Shown here piece after piece: positions 9,924 through 19,553 of a DNA stretch of 64,000 bases. The notes beneath the pieces are model-generated. The model did no database searches and had not been told where the DNA came from. It saw only the letters and a list, made by a program, of their open reading frames with translations. Position numbers and translations under genes: made by a program. This stretch comes from Edaphovirga cremea (GTDB lineage Bacteria; Pseudomonadota; Gammaproteobacteria; Enterobacterales; Enterobacteriaceae), in the NCBI RefSeq assembly GCF_003332275.1, contig NZ_QOVA01000006.1:180019-244018 (forward strand), in the 5' to 3' direction. How positions within the stretch are numbered: the first letter of the stretch is position 1; each line of letters starts with the position of its first letter.

Positions 9924-10066
9924 TAAAATTGTACCCTTTTCAGAATCCCCGTCATTTTTTGTGCCTTTTTGCTATGCAGGACTAAAATTACAACTCCTGC
10001 GCAGGTCAGGGTGCGCGGTTGCTCCTATCTGCTGAAACAAACTATATTTGTTCCTGGATGAAAATT

Positions 10067-10960
10067 ATGCAAAAGAGATTAAAAGCTGTTATTCCCGTGG
10101 CAGGTCTTGGTACGCGTATGTTACCTGCTACGAAAGCCATTCCTAAAGAAATGCTGCCCGTCGTCGATAAACCGCTGATTCAGTACATTGTGAATGAATG
10201 TGTTGCCGCTGGCGTGAAGGATATCGTTCTGGTTTCCCACTCTTCCAAAAATGCGATAGAAAACCACTTTGATACCTCTTTTGAATTGGAAGCAGTTCTT
10301 GAGTCTCGGGTAAAACGCCAATTACTGGCTGAAGTCCAGTCAATCTGTCCGTCGGACGTTACTGTTATGCAGGTACGGCAGGGACAGGCAAAAGGACTTG
10401 GGCATGCTGTGTTGTGTGCAAAACCTATGGTGGGTAATGAGCCCTTCATCGTGATGCTGCCAGATGTTTTACTTGACGACTCGACGTCTGATTTGACCAC
10501 TGAGAATCTGGCGAAAATGATTAGCCGTTTTGAAGAAACGGGATTTAGTCAGGTTATGGTTGAGCCAGTGCCGGAGCAAGACGTTTCTAAATATGGTGTC
10601 GCTGATTGTGACGGCGTCGCACTACATGCAGGTGAAAGCGCACCTATGTCGGCTATCGTTGAAAAGCCCAAGCAGGAAGATGCACCCTCTAATCTGGCCG
10701 TAGTAGGTCGTTATGTATTCTCTGCAGATATCTGGGATTTACTCGAAAAAACACCCCCAGGTGCAGGCGATGAGATTCAGCTTACCGATGCAATTGCGCT
10801 ACTGATGGCGACTCAAACCGTTGAAGCCTTCCATATGAGTGGTAAGTCCCACGATTGCGGCGATAAATTGGGGTATATGAAGGCCTTTGTGCAATATGGT
10901 GTGCGTCACTCTTCCGAAGGGAATGAGTTCAAACAGTGGCTGAAAGAAGCACTGAATTGA
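10067..10960 (+). CDS. galU: UTP-glucose-1-phosphate uridylyltransferase
   Basis: Makes UDP-glucose from UTP and glucose-1-phosphate in the cytoplasm. The 297-residue form begins [13 protein letters not shown] and carries the catalytic-type nucleotide-binding motif [19 protein letters not shown]. It also has the GalU hallmark [11 protein letters not shown], in contrast to GalF. The start is uncertain: ATG at 10058 (three codons earlier) is equally possible and a TTG lies further upstream. It is the first gene after the JUMPstart element and about 60 bp before its paralog galF, an unusual location because galU is normally elsewhere in enterobacterial genomes. Confidence 0.9.
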   Translation: MQKRLKAVIPVAGLGTRMLPATKAIPKEMLPVVDKPLIQYIVNECVAAGVKDIVLVSHSSKNAIENHFDTSFELEAVLESRVKRQLLAEVQSICPSDVTVMQVRQGQAKGLGHAVLCAKPMVGNEPFIVMLPDVLLDDSTSDLTTENLAKMISRFEETGFSQVMVEPVPEQDVSKYGVADCDGVALHAGESAPMSAIVEKPKQEDAPSNLAVVGRYVFSADIWDLLEKTPPGAGDEIQLTDAIALLMATQTVEAFHMSGKSHDCGDKLGYMKAFVQYGVRHSSEGNEFKQWLKEALN

Positions 10961-11020
10961 GAGCACAAAAATTTAGCATATATCCATGATATCCCTAATA
11001 TAAGTGAACAGGTGAATACA

Positions 11021-11914
11021 ATGACGAATTTGAAGGCAGTTATTCCCGTCGCAGGTTTAGGCATGCGCATGCTGCCAGCGACAAAAGCCATTCCTAAAGA
11101 AATGCTGCCAATTGTCGATAAGCCACTTATTCAGCACATTGTTAATGAGTGTGTAGCTGCAGGTATTAAAGAAATTATTCTCGTCACGCATTCATCCAAA
11201 AATGCGATAGAAAACCATTTTGATACTTCTTTTGAACTGGAAGCCATGCTTGAAGCACGCGTTAAGCGCCAACTGCTGGCAGATGTGCAATCCATTTGCC
11301 CGAAAGGGGTGACATTAATGCACGTGCGTCAAGGGCATCCAAAAGGCCTTGGACATGCCGTGCTTTGTGCCAAACCGTTGGTGGGCGATGCACCTTTCGT
11401 CGTGGCTCTACCTGACATCCTGATTGACGACGTGAAGGCCGATCCTACACGTGACAATTTGGCGCATATGATTGGCCGTTTCAATGAAACAGGGCTAAGC
11501 CAGGTTCTCGTTCAAGCTGTTGATGAAAGCGTACTTTATGATTATTCGGTAGTGGAGTGCGAGCAAGACTCATTAACACCGGGTTCCAGCTCAGTGATGA
11601 CTTCCATCATTGAAAAGCCAAGCCGCGAAGTGCAATTGAAATCCAATTACTCCGCTGTCGGTCGTTATGTTCTTACTCCGGATATCTGGCCAATTTTGGA
11701 AAAAACCAAACCGGGGGCTTGGGGGCGCATTCAGCTAACTGATGCCATTGGCAACCTGGTGAAAGAGCAAACGGTTGAAGCGATGGAACTGGTGGGAGAA
11801 TCGTTTAACTGTGGTGAAAAGCAAGGTTACATGCGTGCCTTTGTGACTTATGGCCTTCGTCACCCTAGCTATGGGAAAGATTTTCGTACCTGGGCGGAGT
11901 CACTCGCTCTATAG
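11021..11914 (+). CDS. galF: GalU paralog GalF
   Basis: A 297-residue GalU-like protein with the sequence signatures of Gal[12 protein letters not shown] in place of GLGTRMLP, and [11 protein letters not shown] in place of [12 protein letters not shown]. coli GalF has little activity on its own and is thought to modulate GalU and UDP-glucose levels. It typically marks the left end of O-antigen and capsule loci. AGGTGA at 11010-11015 supports the ATG at 11021 over a GTG three codons earlier. The two adjacent genes are clear paralogs, sharing long identical blocks such as [18 protein letters not shown]. Confidence 0.93.
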   Translation: MTNLKAVIPVAGLGMRMLPATKAIPKEMLPIVDKPLIQHIVNECVAAGIKEIILVTHSSKNAIENHFDTSFELEAMLEARVKRQLLADVQSICPKGVTLMHVRQGHPKGLGHAVLCAKPLVGDAPFVVALPDILIDDVKADPTRDNLAHMIGRFNETGLSQVLVQAVDESVLYDYSVVECEQDSLTPGSSSVMTSIIEKPSREVQLKSNYSAVGRYVLTPDIWPILEKTKPGAWGRIQLTDAIGNLVKEQTVEAMELVGESFNCGEKQGYMRAFVTYGLRHPSYGKDFRTWAESLAL

Positions 11915-12481
11915 CGTGATATCCAAAATTGAACTCGCTATAATACATCGCGGCACTGACAAGGATGTCAGATGTTCAGCTATAAGGAAGCATTTTGAAT
12001 TGAATACCAATCGTTAGCGCGTCAACCAACTCAATAATAAGCAATGTAAACACCGCAAACGACCATGTTTCTGTGCCAATTCTTCGTAAAAACCACTATG
12101 TGTTGTAACCCGTCAGCGGCGACTTCTTTCAACCAGTGCTCGCACCTGGATGGAAACTATGTGCTCAGTATGTCCTCACCCTAGTCTCTTGTTGTGCAAT
12201 ATGTGTTCAATGGTCAGGTTTTTTGGTGTCTGAAAATGGTATATCAGTTAATATTTCTCACTTAAATTTGACATCAAAATGAAATGTATCCAATGCAGCA
12301 GATGAAATCTGTGTACAAGACATAAAATTTGCTTGTAGAACGGATAATTGATGTGCTGGCTGAATGATTATGTGTAGTCTTAGCTTATTGAAAAATGATT
12401 TTGGTGGGGCTATTGAAGGATGTTCACTCACATGTGCATATAGCTTCGCAATACCTTTACTTAGAAAGTGATGATAACTCG
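11915..12481. other. Gene-free gap between galF and wza
   Basis: A 567-bp stretch with no supported gene. A TATAAT hexamer at 11939-11944 is the only promoter-like feature and has no good -35. I found no second JUMPstart, no RcsAB box and no terminator with a T run. No wzi gene is present here, unlike group 1 capsule loci. Confidence 0.4.
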
Positions 12482-13615
12482 ATGGCAAAACGACAATTGA
12501 AAATGATACCCCTTTTGGTATCTCTTAGTGTGCTCAGTGGCTGTACGGTTGTTCCTGGTACCCATCTTTCGACCAGTGGCAAGGATGTCATCAAACAAGA
12601 TGAGAACTTCGATCTTGATAAGTTGGTGAATGTCTACCCGATGACACCGGGGTTGGTCGATAGGATGCGACCAGCAAGAGTCACCGCTCAGCAGAATACC
12701 CAGTTAAATGCTTTATTGGAAAAATACGAGTATCGCATTGGTGTGGGTGATGTTCTGAACGTTACTGTTTGGGATCATCCAGAACTGACCACCCCTGCAG
12801 GTCAATACCGTAGTGCCAGCGACACAGGTAACTGGGTCCAGGCAGATGGAAGTATCTTCTATCCATACATTGGGAAAGTGAATGTTCTCGGAAAAACGGT
12901 AACGGAAGTCAGATCTGAGATCGCTAGGCGCCTTGCACAATACATCGAAAGCCCACAGGTAGATGTAAATATTGCTGCGTTCAGATCGCAAAAAGCGTAT
13001 GTAACTGGCGAAGTTACGAGATCGGGGCAACAACCTATCACCAACGTTCCCCTCACTATAATGGACGCAATCAACGCTGCTGGCGGATTAACTGAAAATG
13101 CCGACTGGCGGAATCTTATTTTGACCCATAATGGCAAAGAGCAAAGTATCTCTTTGCAGCGATTGATGCAAAATGGTGATCTGACGCAGAACCGACTGCT
13201 GTTTCCAGGTGACATTCTGTTTGTTCCACGCAATGACGATCTGAAAATTTTCGTTATGGGCGAAGTGGAAAAGCAAGTCACGTTAAAAATGGATCGCAGT
13301 GGTATGACGTTAACGGAAGCGTTGGGGAATGCCGAAGGTATTGCTCAGGGAACGTCTGATGCCACGGGTATTTTTGTTATAAGGCCATTGCATGGTACTC
13401 AGGGTTCCAAACTCGCCGATATTTATCAGCTAGATGCGTCAGATGCAACAGCTCTGGTAATGGGTACGGAATTCCAATTGCAACCTTACGATATTGTCTA
13501 TGTGACAACCGCCCCTATCGCACGTTGGAATCGAGTTATAAGCCAACTAGTACCAACCATTTCAGGGTTTAATAATCTAACCGAAGGTGCGTTACGTATT
13601 CGTAACTGGCCATAG
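12482..13615 (+). CDS. wza: Outer-membrane polysaccharide export lipoprotein Wza
   Basis: A 377-residue outer-membrane export channel of the Wza/OPX family (E. coli Wza is 379). A lipoprotein signal peptide begins [12 protein letters not shown] and ends in the lipobox LSGC with the lipidated Cys21. The export domain follows ([19 protein letters not shown]), then SLBB-type repeats ([20 protein letters not shown]). Starting at 12482 gives a proper signal peptide; an ATG at 12395 would add 29 non-matching residues. Wza octamers span the outer membrane and dock with Wzc. It is followed by wzb and wzc. Confidence 0.95.
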   Translation: MAKRQLKMIPLLVSLSVLSGCTVVPGTHLSTSGKDVIKQDENFDLDKLVNVYPMTPGLVDRMRPARVTAQQNTQLNALLEKYEYRIGVGDVLNVTVWDHPELTTPAGQYRSASDTGNWVQADGSIFYPYIGKVNVLGKTVTEVRSEIARRLAQYIESPQVDVNIAAFRSQKAYVTGEVTRSGQQPITNVPLTIMDAINAAGGLTENADWRNLILTHNGKEQSISLQRLMQNGDLTQNRLLFPGDILFVPRNDDLKIFVMGEVEKQVTLKMDRSGMTLTEALGNAEGIAQGTSDATGIFVIRPLHGTQGSKLADIYQLDASDATALVMGTEFQLQPYDIVYVTTAPIARWNRVISQLVPTISGFNNLTEGALRIRNWP

Positions 13616-13631
13616 TCACTGGGAAGAGAAC

Positions 13632-14066
13632 ATGTTTAATTCCATCTTGGTGGTATGTGTAGGGAATATCTGTCGCTCTCCAACAGGAGAGCGATTACTG
13701 AAAAAGATGCTCCCTGGAAAAAAGATAGAATCAGCTGGTATTAGCGCACTGGTGGGGAAACCTGCTGATACATCGGCATCAGAAGTTGCAAATAAGCACG
13801 GTCTCTCTCTCGATGGCCATCATGGGCAACAGTTGACTGCTTCACTATGCCGAGAATATGAACTTATTTTGGTGATGGAGAAGACACATATTGATGCGGT
13901 TTGTCGTTTGGCACCGGAGGTCAGAGGCAAGACAATGCTTTTTGGTCATTGGCTTGATAAGCGTGAAATCGCAGACCCATATCGACAAAGCCACGAAGCA
14001 TTCGAGTTTATTTACCGACTTCTCGATGAATCAGCCCAAAAGTGGGTTAATACATTAGATAAATAA
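13632..14066 (+). CDS. wzb: Low-molecular-weight protein-tyrosine phosphatase Wzb
   Basis: A 144-residue phosphatase that dephosphorylates the tyrosine tail of Wzc, keeping polymerisation cycling. The catalytic loop CVGNICR is at residues 9-15, and the general-acid motif DPYRQ lies near residue 116. The start at 13632 matches E. coli Wzb and is preceded by GGAAGAGA. It lies 16 bp after wza and 17 bp before wzc. Confidence 0.95.
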   Translation: MFNSILVVCVGNICRSPTGERLLKKMLPGKKIESAGISALVGKPADTSASEVANKHGLSLDGHHGQQLTASLCREYELILVMEKTHIDAVCRLAPEVRGKTMLFGHWLDKREIADPYRQSHEAFEFIYRLLDESAQKWVNTLDK

Positions 14067-14083
14067 TTGGCCAGAGAAATTGC

Positions 14084-16252
14084 ATGATAGATAAAAACTC
14101 AACAAAAAATCCCGAAATCCGTCGAGATGAAGAAATAGATTTTAGACGAATTTTAGGTTCAATCATTGATAATAAATGGCTTATTGTTGCTATAACGACT
14201 ATCTGTATCATGATAGGCATTATATATGTGATGATAGCAACTCCTATATACAAGTCTGATGCGTTGATTCAGGTTGAAAAAAATACTGGAAGCAGTCTTC
14301 TCAGTGATCTATCGAATGTGCTTTCCACTAACCAGGCTCAATCAACAACTGAGATCGAGTTAATCCAGTCTAGGATGGTTATTGGGAAAACAATCAATGA
14401 CCTAGACTTGGATATGATTGTAGAACCTAAGACCTTTCCTATATTTGGGGCTGGTTTGAATCGGTTATTCGGTGATACAACTAAAAACATTGCAGTATCT
14501 CGTTTAGAGGTACCAAGCTATTGGCTTGATAAACCTATCACTCTGGAGGTTTTGACGAAAGATTCATACAGAATCGAGGCTGGTGATACGGTTTCATTTG
14601 AAGGTAAGACCGGAGTATTAGAAAAAAACAGTGATATCTCTTTACTGGTAAGTGAGATAGATGCCCCTATTGGTACAGTTTTTAATATAACTAAGAAAAG
14701 TGAACTTGTTGCAATTAATAATTTGCTTGAAAGATTTACTGTTTCCGATAAAGGAAAGGATACTGGTGTTCTACAATTGACATTAGAAGGTTCATCGCCG
14801 GTTCTAATCAAGAAAACGTTGGATTCAATCTCTCAAAATTATTTGCAGCAAAACGTTGAGCGTAAATCTGAGGAAGCTGGAAAAAGCTTAGAGTTTCTAA
14901 AAGAGCAATTGCCTTTGATAAGAGCGAATTTAGATGAGTCAGAGAATAAGCTTAATAAATATAGGCAACAAAACGATTCTGTCGATCTCTCTCTTGAAGC
15001 TAAATCTGTTCTTGATTCAATGGTCTCAATCGAAACGCAGCTTAACGAATTGACGTTTAGAGAAGCTGAGATTTCAAAGTTATACACTAAAGAGCATCCA
15101 GCATATCGGGCTTTATTAGAAAAAAGAACCGTGCTTGAACAAGAAAAAGAAAAGACGAATAAGCGTGTAAGTGGAATGCCGAAGACGCAGCAAGAAATTT
15201 TGCGTCTGACAAGAGATGTACAAGCTGGTCAAGAAGTTTATATGCAATTGCTTAATAAGCAACAGGAGTTAAGCATAAACAAGGCCAGTACAATAGGTAA
15301 TGTACGAATCGTAGATCCTGCGGAAACTGAATATCAACCAGTTAAACCGAAAAAGTTTCTTGTCGTTCTCTTATTGGCTTTGCTAGGTAGCGTTGGGTCA
15401 GTTCTTTATATAATTATTAAAGATCTGCTGCATCAAGGGATAGAAAGTCCAGAGCAGTTGGAGGAAGCTGGAATCAGTGTTTATGCCAGTGTTCCATTAT
15501 CTGAATGGCAGCGGAAAAAAGATACAGAGTTTCAGTTAAAAAGGAAGAGACAGAATGCTCGTTCGAATCAGCTTCTCGCTATTGATAACAGCGCTGACTT
15601 GGCAATTGAAGCTATCAGAAGTCTTCGAACAAGCTTGCACTTTGCGATGCTTGAAGCAAAGAATAATATTCTGATGATTTCAGGTGCAACTCCTGCTATC
15701 GGTAAAACCTTCGTTAGTGCCAACCTGGCTGCGGTAATAGCGCAGAGTGGCAAAAAAGTCTTACTTGTTGATGTCGACATGCGTAAAGGATATGTGCATG
15801 AAATATTGGGGTACAAGGGTGATCGTGGCCTCTCAAATGTACTTTCGAATCAAATCAGTGTCGAAGAAGCAGTAAACAAAACTGAAGTTGCAGGGTTGGA
15901 TTTCATCTCCCGCGGACAGATTCCGCCAAATCCGTCAGAATTGTTGATGAATGAATACCTTGTAAACTTTATCAAATGGGCACGCGATAATTACGATATC
16001 GTGATTTTAGATACGCCACCTATTTTGGCTGTTACAGACGCAGCAATTATAAGTCATCATGTAGGAACATCTTTGCTTGTCGCGCGCTTTGAGGTTAATA
16101 CATTGAAAGAAATTGAAGTCAGTATTCGCAGATTTGAACAGAATGGTTCAGAAATTAAAGGCGTAATACTCAACGCGGTAACTAAAAAGGCCGCAAGTTA
16201 TTATGGTTATGGCTATAATTATTATGCATATGAGTATAAGTCAGAAAAGTAA
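14084..16252 (+). CDS. wzc: Tyrosine autokinase and polysaccharide co-polymerase Wzc
   Basis: A 722-residue inner-membrane protein with a Wzz-type domain between two membrane segments (about residues 30-52 and 425-445) and a cytoplasmic BY-kinase domain. Walker A is GATPAIGKT near residue 535, Walker A' is VDVDMRKG near 561 and Walker B is VILDTPP near 640. The C-terminal tail is a tyrosine cluster, YYGYGYNYYAYEY. Cycling phosphorylation of these tyrosines by Wzc and dephosphorylation by Wzb controls chain polymerisation and export through Wza. Confidence 0.95.
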   Translation: MIDKNSTKNPEIRRDEEIDFRRILGSIIDNKWLIVAITTICIMIGIIYVMIATPIYKSDALIQVEKNTGSSLLSDLSNVLSTNQAQSTTEIELIQSRMVIGKTINDLDLDMIVEPKTFPIFGAGLNRLFGDTTKNIAVSRLEVPSYWLDKPITLEVLTKDSYRIEAGDTVSFEGKTGVLEKNSDISLLVSEIDAPIGTVFNITKKSELVAINNLLERFTVSDKGKDTGVLQLTLEGSSPVLIKKTLDSISQNYLQQNVERKSEEAGKSLEFLKEQLPLIRANLDESENKLNKYRQQNDSVDLSLEAKSVLDSMVSIETQLNELTFREAEISKLYTKEHPAYRALLEKRTVLEQEKEKTNKRVSGMPKTQQEILRLTRDVQAGQEVYMQLLNKQQELSINKASTIGNVRIVDPAETEYQPVKPKKFLVVLLLALLGSVGSVLYIIIKDLLHQGIESPEQLEEAGISVYASVPLSEWQRKKDTEFQLKRKRQNARSNQLLAIDNSADLAIEAIRSLRTSLHFAMLEAKNNILMISGATPAIGKTFVSANLAAVIAQSGKKVLLVDVDMRKGYVHEILGYKGDRGLSNVLSNQISVEEAVNKTEVAGLDFISRGQIPPNPSELLMNEYLVNFIKWARDNYDIVILDTPPILAVTDAAIISHHVGTSLLVARFEVNTLKEIEVSIRRFEQNGSEIKGVILNAVTKKAASYYGYGYNYYAYEYKSEK

Positions 16253-16262
16253 CTAATAAATT

Positions 16263-16292
16263 TAGATAAGGGGTGAGTTTGCCCCTTATCTA
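16263..16292 (+). terminator. Intra-operon hairpin after wzc
   Basis: A perfect 11-bp stem, TAGATAAGGGG with CCCCTTATCTA, around an 8-nt loop, 10 bp after the wzc stop. No T run follows, so it looks like an attenuator or RNA-stabilising hairpin. A stem-loop at the same place is known in group 1 capsule loci, separating high expression of wza-wzb-wzc from the glycosyltransferase genes. Confidence 0.65.
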
Positions 16293-16359
16293 GTCATATT
16301 TATACACTTACATATTAGACGAAATTCAACGTCGAATTATTTTTTACAAGGCGTGCATA

Positions 16360-17541
16360 ATGAAGAAAAAAATAGCTATTTTCAATCTCAATACCTATCC
16401 AGAAATTTCTGGTGGTAGTGAAAGATCTTGCATTGAGCTTGCGAAGGCTTTAAATGATAATGGTGAGAATGCGGCCGTCATTTCGTTAAACGCTTTTACT
16501 GATGGGTATAAGAATTTTACTTATGAAGGTGTAACAATAAATAAGTTACCTCTTTTGAATTTATATTGGCCAACCACAAAAAAGAAAAGGAACATATTAT
16601 TAAAAGCAGTATGGAATATTATCGACATTGCTAATATCCCTATGGCATTAAGTTTGTGCATTTGGCTAAAGAAAAGAAAATATGATATTGTACACACTAA
16701 TAATATTAAAGGTGCGTCACCATGGGTTTTTCCAATGTTAAAATTATTTGGATTTAGAGTTGTTCATACAACAAGAGATTTTTATTTGTTGGATAGAGGC
16801 GCCTGGTATAGGGACCTGAACTCAGAACACAATACATTTAAATTAAAATTGGAAAGACTTAATAAGTTGTGGTGCAGCAGTTTTGTTGATTGCGTTGTCT
16901 TTAATAGCGAGTATATGCAAAAGTATCACACGGCTTGTGGATTCTTTAAAAAGACCGAAAAAAAAGTAATATATAATGGATTCAATCCAGATGTGTATTC
17001 GAATAAACAAAAAAATAATGCACAAATAAAGGCGTTTGGATATATAGGTAGGCTCTCCCCCGAAAAAGGGCTTGATTTATTATTTGATAACTTCGTTAAG
17101 TTCGAACCTAATGCTTATAAGTTAATAATCGCAGGAGCTACAAGGGATGATTTTATCGCAGCATTTCCAGAACGTGAAGATATTCTGAAAGGGCGTGACG
17201 ATATTGACTTCATTGGCATAGTTAATAACATTACTTTTTACGATAAAGTTGATTGTGTCATCGTCCCTTCCAAGTACAACGAGCCTTTTGGCCGGGTCGC
17301 TATGGAAGCGATCTTTATGGGAAAATCAGTAATTGTCTCTGAAAAAGGAGGATTACCAGAACAAATTTTCCCAGGTGTGAATGGTGTGGTATGTGCGAAC
17401 GAAGATTACTTCACTGCAATGAAAAAAATAACCAAAAATTCAAAATATAATTTCGAAACAAATGCTGGTCAGCCAGATTTAACTCGATTTACGCTTGAGT
17501 TTTCTGCAAAAGAATATCTTTCAGCATTTAATAGAGGGTAA
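16360..17541 (+). CDS. Glycosyltransferase family 4
   Basis: A 393-residue retaining GT-B glycosyltransferase. The N-terminal domain begins KIAIFNLNTYPEISGGSER, typical of acceptor-side loops. The C-terminal donor domain has GYIGRLSPEKGLDLL and the EX7E motif within EPFGRVAMEA. It probably adds one sugar to the lipid-linked repeat unit at the inner face of the membrane; the donor cannot be told from sequence. This gene opens a block of markedly AT-rich genes that runs to about 21.6 kb and suggests horizontal origin. Confidence 0.85.
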   Translation: MKKKIAIFNLNTYPEISGGSERSCIELAKALNDNGENAAVISLNAFTDGYKNFTYEGVTINKLPLLNLYWPTTKKKRNILLKAVWNIIDIANIPMALSLCIWLKKRKYDIVHTNNIKGASPWVFPMLKLFGFRVVHTTRDFYLLDRGAWYRDLNSEHNTFKLKLERLNKLWCSSFVDCVVFNSEYMQKYHTACGFFKKTEKKVIYNGFNPDVYSNKQKNNAQIKAFGYIGRLSPEKGLDLLFDNFVKFEPNAYKLIIAGATRDDFIAAFPEREDILKGRDDIDFIGIVNNITFYDKVDCVIVPSKYNEPFGRVAMEAIFMGKSVIVSEKGGLPEQIFPGVNGVVCANEDYFTAMKKITKNSKYNFETNAGQPDLTRFTLEFSAKEYLSAFNRG

Positions 17542-17545
17542 ATGA

Positions 17546-18244
17546 ATGGCATTCTCTAAAATAAAACAAAAATTAAAGAGAAATGGGCTGAGTACTAGAG
17601 ATTATCTGGAATTTATCTGTAGGAAAGGTATTACTCCAATGATTAGGGCATTTTTTTTATATCTCTTTAATTTTAGAAGGATAAGTTTTCCTTTTTTTGT
17701 AGGAAAAAAAACACGTATTATCCATTCTAATCATCTAAAAACTGGAGCTTATTGTTATATTGGTGATTTTTCTTATATCAATTGCCTGAGTAAATCCGGA
17801 GTGGAATTCGGGAGTAGAGTAACACTTCGTGAATATGCATGGCTCCAGATTACAAGCAATACAAAAAATCTCGGAGAAGGCATCAAAATTGGTAATGAAA
17901 CATATATCGGTCCACGTTGCAACTTAGGTGCTGCCGCTTTTCTTATAATTGGTGAGCGATGTCAAATTGGTGCTGGAGTAAGTTTCATTGCTGAAAACCA
18001 CGAGTTTTCAGGAGAAGAGGAAATTTTCAATCAAGGCGTAACTCGGAAAGGCATAAGAGTTGGTAATGATTGTTGGATTGGTAACAACGTCATTGTTCTG
18101 GATGGCATCAATATCGGTGATGGTGCTGTAATTGGAGCTGGTGCCGTGGTTACTAAAGACATACCGTCGTTTGCGGTGGCAGTTGGAAATCCAGCTCGTG
18201 TAATAAGAACAAGAGTGAAAGTCAAAGCAGGCGATCATGTATAG
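17546..18244 (+). CDS. Left-handed beta-helix O-acyltransferase
   Basis: A 232-residue protein whose second half is made of hexapeptide repeats (IGNETYIGPRCNLG, IGERCQIGAG, VGNDCWIGNNV, IGDGAVIGAGAVV). The putative catalytic His sits in AENHEF near residue 152, followed by the family's C-terminal PARVIR. It resembles WcaF/CysE-type acetyltransferases and likely O-acetylates a sugar of the exopolysaccharide. It is 4 bp after the GT4 gene and overlaps wzy by 8 bp. Confidence 0.8.
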   Translation: MAFSKIKQKLKRNGLSTRDYLEFICRKGITPMIRAFFLYLFNFRRISFPFFVGKKTRIIHSNHLKTGAYCYIGDFSYINCLSKSGVEFGSRVTLREYAWLQITSNTKNLGEGIKIGNETYIGPRCNLGAAAFLIIGERCQIGAGVSFIAENHEFSGEEEIFNQGVTRKGIRVGNDCWIGNNVIVLDGINIGDGAVIGAGAVVTKDIPSFAVAVGNPARVIRTRVKVKAGDHV

Positions 18245-19553
18245 AATACTTATATTTTTTGTTTTTGTTCTGACTTTATTTGGTTTCAAATTGTCTATTT
18301 TAGGGCGAACAGGAGATGACAGTGACAATATTCTCTCTGCGATCAGAATAGATGATATTGTGATAATGGTATTTTTAATATCGTATACTCTTAAAGGAGG
18401 ATCTTGGGGCTATTTCTTTAAGCAAAAACCAATTACTATATTTATTCTTTATGTTTTGTTTTGCTTATTTTCAGCAATCTATAATTCCATATTTGGCCAA
18501 GTTGCTATAGGCAGTAGCCTCCTTTTTGCACTTCGTCCTTTAGAGTATTTTCTGTATATCGCACTTGGATCTGAATTAGCTCGTTTAGGTTATTCCTTAG
18601 ATAGAACATTCAGAGTCTATATAATATATTGTTTGCTTTTAATCGCGGGACAAACTTCAGGTATTATTGGGGGAATCAGCAATTTTTCTTTTAGTCGGGC
18701 TATCGCGAATACTGGAGGGCCATGGGAGTTAGCGGGTGTTTCCGCATTCTTTCTATGTTATTTCTTCCAAGAAAGGGTTATTATTTATACATTATTATCT
18801 GCCGCAATTTTGGTGCTTACCCAATCTCGTATTACTTTAGTGGGCAGTGTTTTTGTACTTTCTTTTGCAAACGTACAAGGTATGATTTCCCTTCTTAAAA
18901 GAAAGTTAACGGTTTTAATGTCATTAGTCTTTATTTTTTCAATCATATTATATGCGTTATATTCAAACATAAATGGCACTACCAAAAATAATACTAACTC
19001 TATTGATGTCACTGCTCGTATAGAAGCATTCTTTAGTAATGAAACATTTTTAAGATTATACGACATTTATGCAAACACAGATGCAGCAGTTAGTCGAAAT
19101 GATTATTTTGAAAAAACCTATGGAGGTAGCATTACCAGTATTATTGGTGATGTTGGTGAGGGAGATGCTAGCGCTTATATTCGCTTTACACGATGGATTA
19201 TGTTGATCAAAACTACAAATAGCGACTTAGTTTCTTTTTTGATCGGCTTAGGTCCATCATATGCTGCAAAAGCTGTGGATGGTAATTATGTAAGATTCTT
19301 TGCAGAAACTGGCATTGTTGGTTTAATTCTTTATTTATTGTTTTTAATTAACGTCTTGATGTTTATTAAAAATAGGACAATAAGAAATTACATACTTATA
19401 TTGTCTATAACTGCTATGTTTATTGATATATTTGTTACTCACAAAGCAATGTTCCTCTTTTGGTTATTGTATGGGTATCATCTACAAACAGAAAAATCAT
19501 CCGTCAATAATAAAGTGAAAACCGATGAAAATAGCCTTTCTCACCAGAGTTGA
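18237..19553 (+). CDS. wzy: Putative polysaccharide polymerase Wzy
   Basis: A 438-residue very hydrophobic protein with roughly ten to twelve predicted membrane segments and a large loop after about residue 240. Wzy polymerases share little sequence, and the call rests on topology, length and position in an operon with wza-wzb-wzc and wbaP. Motifs such as GPWELAGVSAFF and the loop ending in GLGPSYAAKAVDGNYVRF are of the O-antigen-polymerase type. It would join repeat units at the periplasmic face. A flippase is less likely, because Wzx proteins have 12-14 regular segments and no such loop. Confidence 0.7.
   Translation: MYRILIFFVFVLTLFGFKLSILGRTGDDSDNILSAIRIDDIVIMVFLISYTLKGGSWGYFFKQKPITIFILYVLFCLFSAIYNSIFGQVAIGSSLLFALRPLEYFLYIALGSELARLGYSLDRTFRVYIIYCLLLIAGQTSGIIGGISNFSFSRAIANTGGPWELAGVSAFFLCYFFQERVIIYTLLSAAILVLTQSRITLVGSVFVLSFANVQGMISLLKRKLTVLMSLVFIFSIILYALYSNINGTTKNNTNSIDVTARIEAFFSNETFLRLYDIYANTDAAVSRNDYFEKTYGGSITSIIGDVGEGDASAYIRFTRWIMLIKTTNSDLVSFLIGLGPSYAAKAVDGNYVRFFAETGIVGLILYLLFLINVLMFIKNRTIRNYILILSITAMFIDIFVTHKAMFLFWLLYGYHLQTEKSSVNNKVKTDENSLSHQS

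Larger units (their letters stand above)
9228..10066. promoter_or_regulatory. Long regulatory region upstream of the exopolysaccharide locus
   Basis: An 840-bp stretch without a gene, holding tandem RcsAB-like boxes near 9572-9597, a third weaker one at 9652-9665, and a JUMPstart/ops element at 9886-9923. TATA-like sequence at 9741-9748 is a candidate -10 with a poor -35, as expected for an activator-dependent promoter. A long leader between Rcs sites and the first gene is typical of Rcs/RfaH-controlled capsule loci. Confidence 0.7.

Noticed and set aside
18237-19553. Interpretation of this membrane protein as the missing Wzx
   Set aside because: It lacks the Wzx N-terminal pattern and has a large soluble loop, which fits a polymerase better. 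It should still be tested by profile search.
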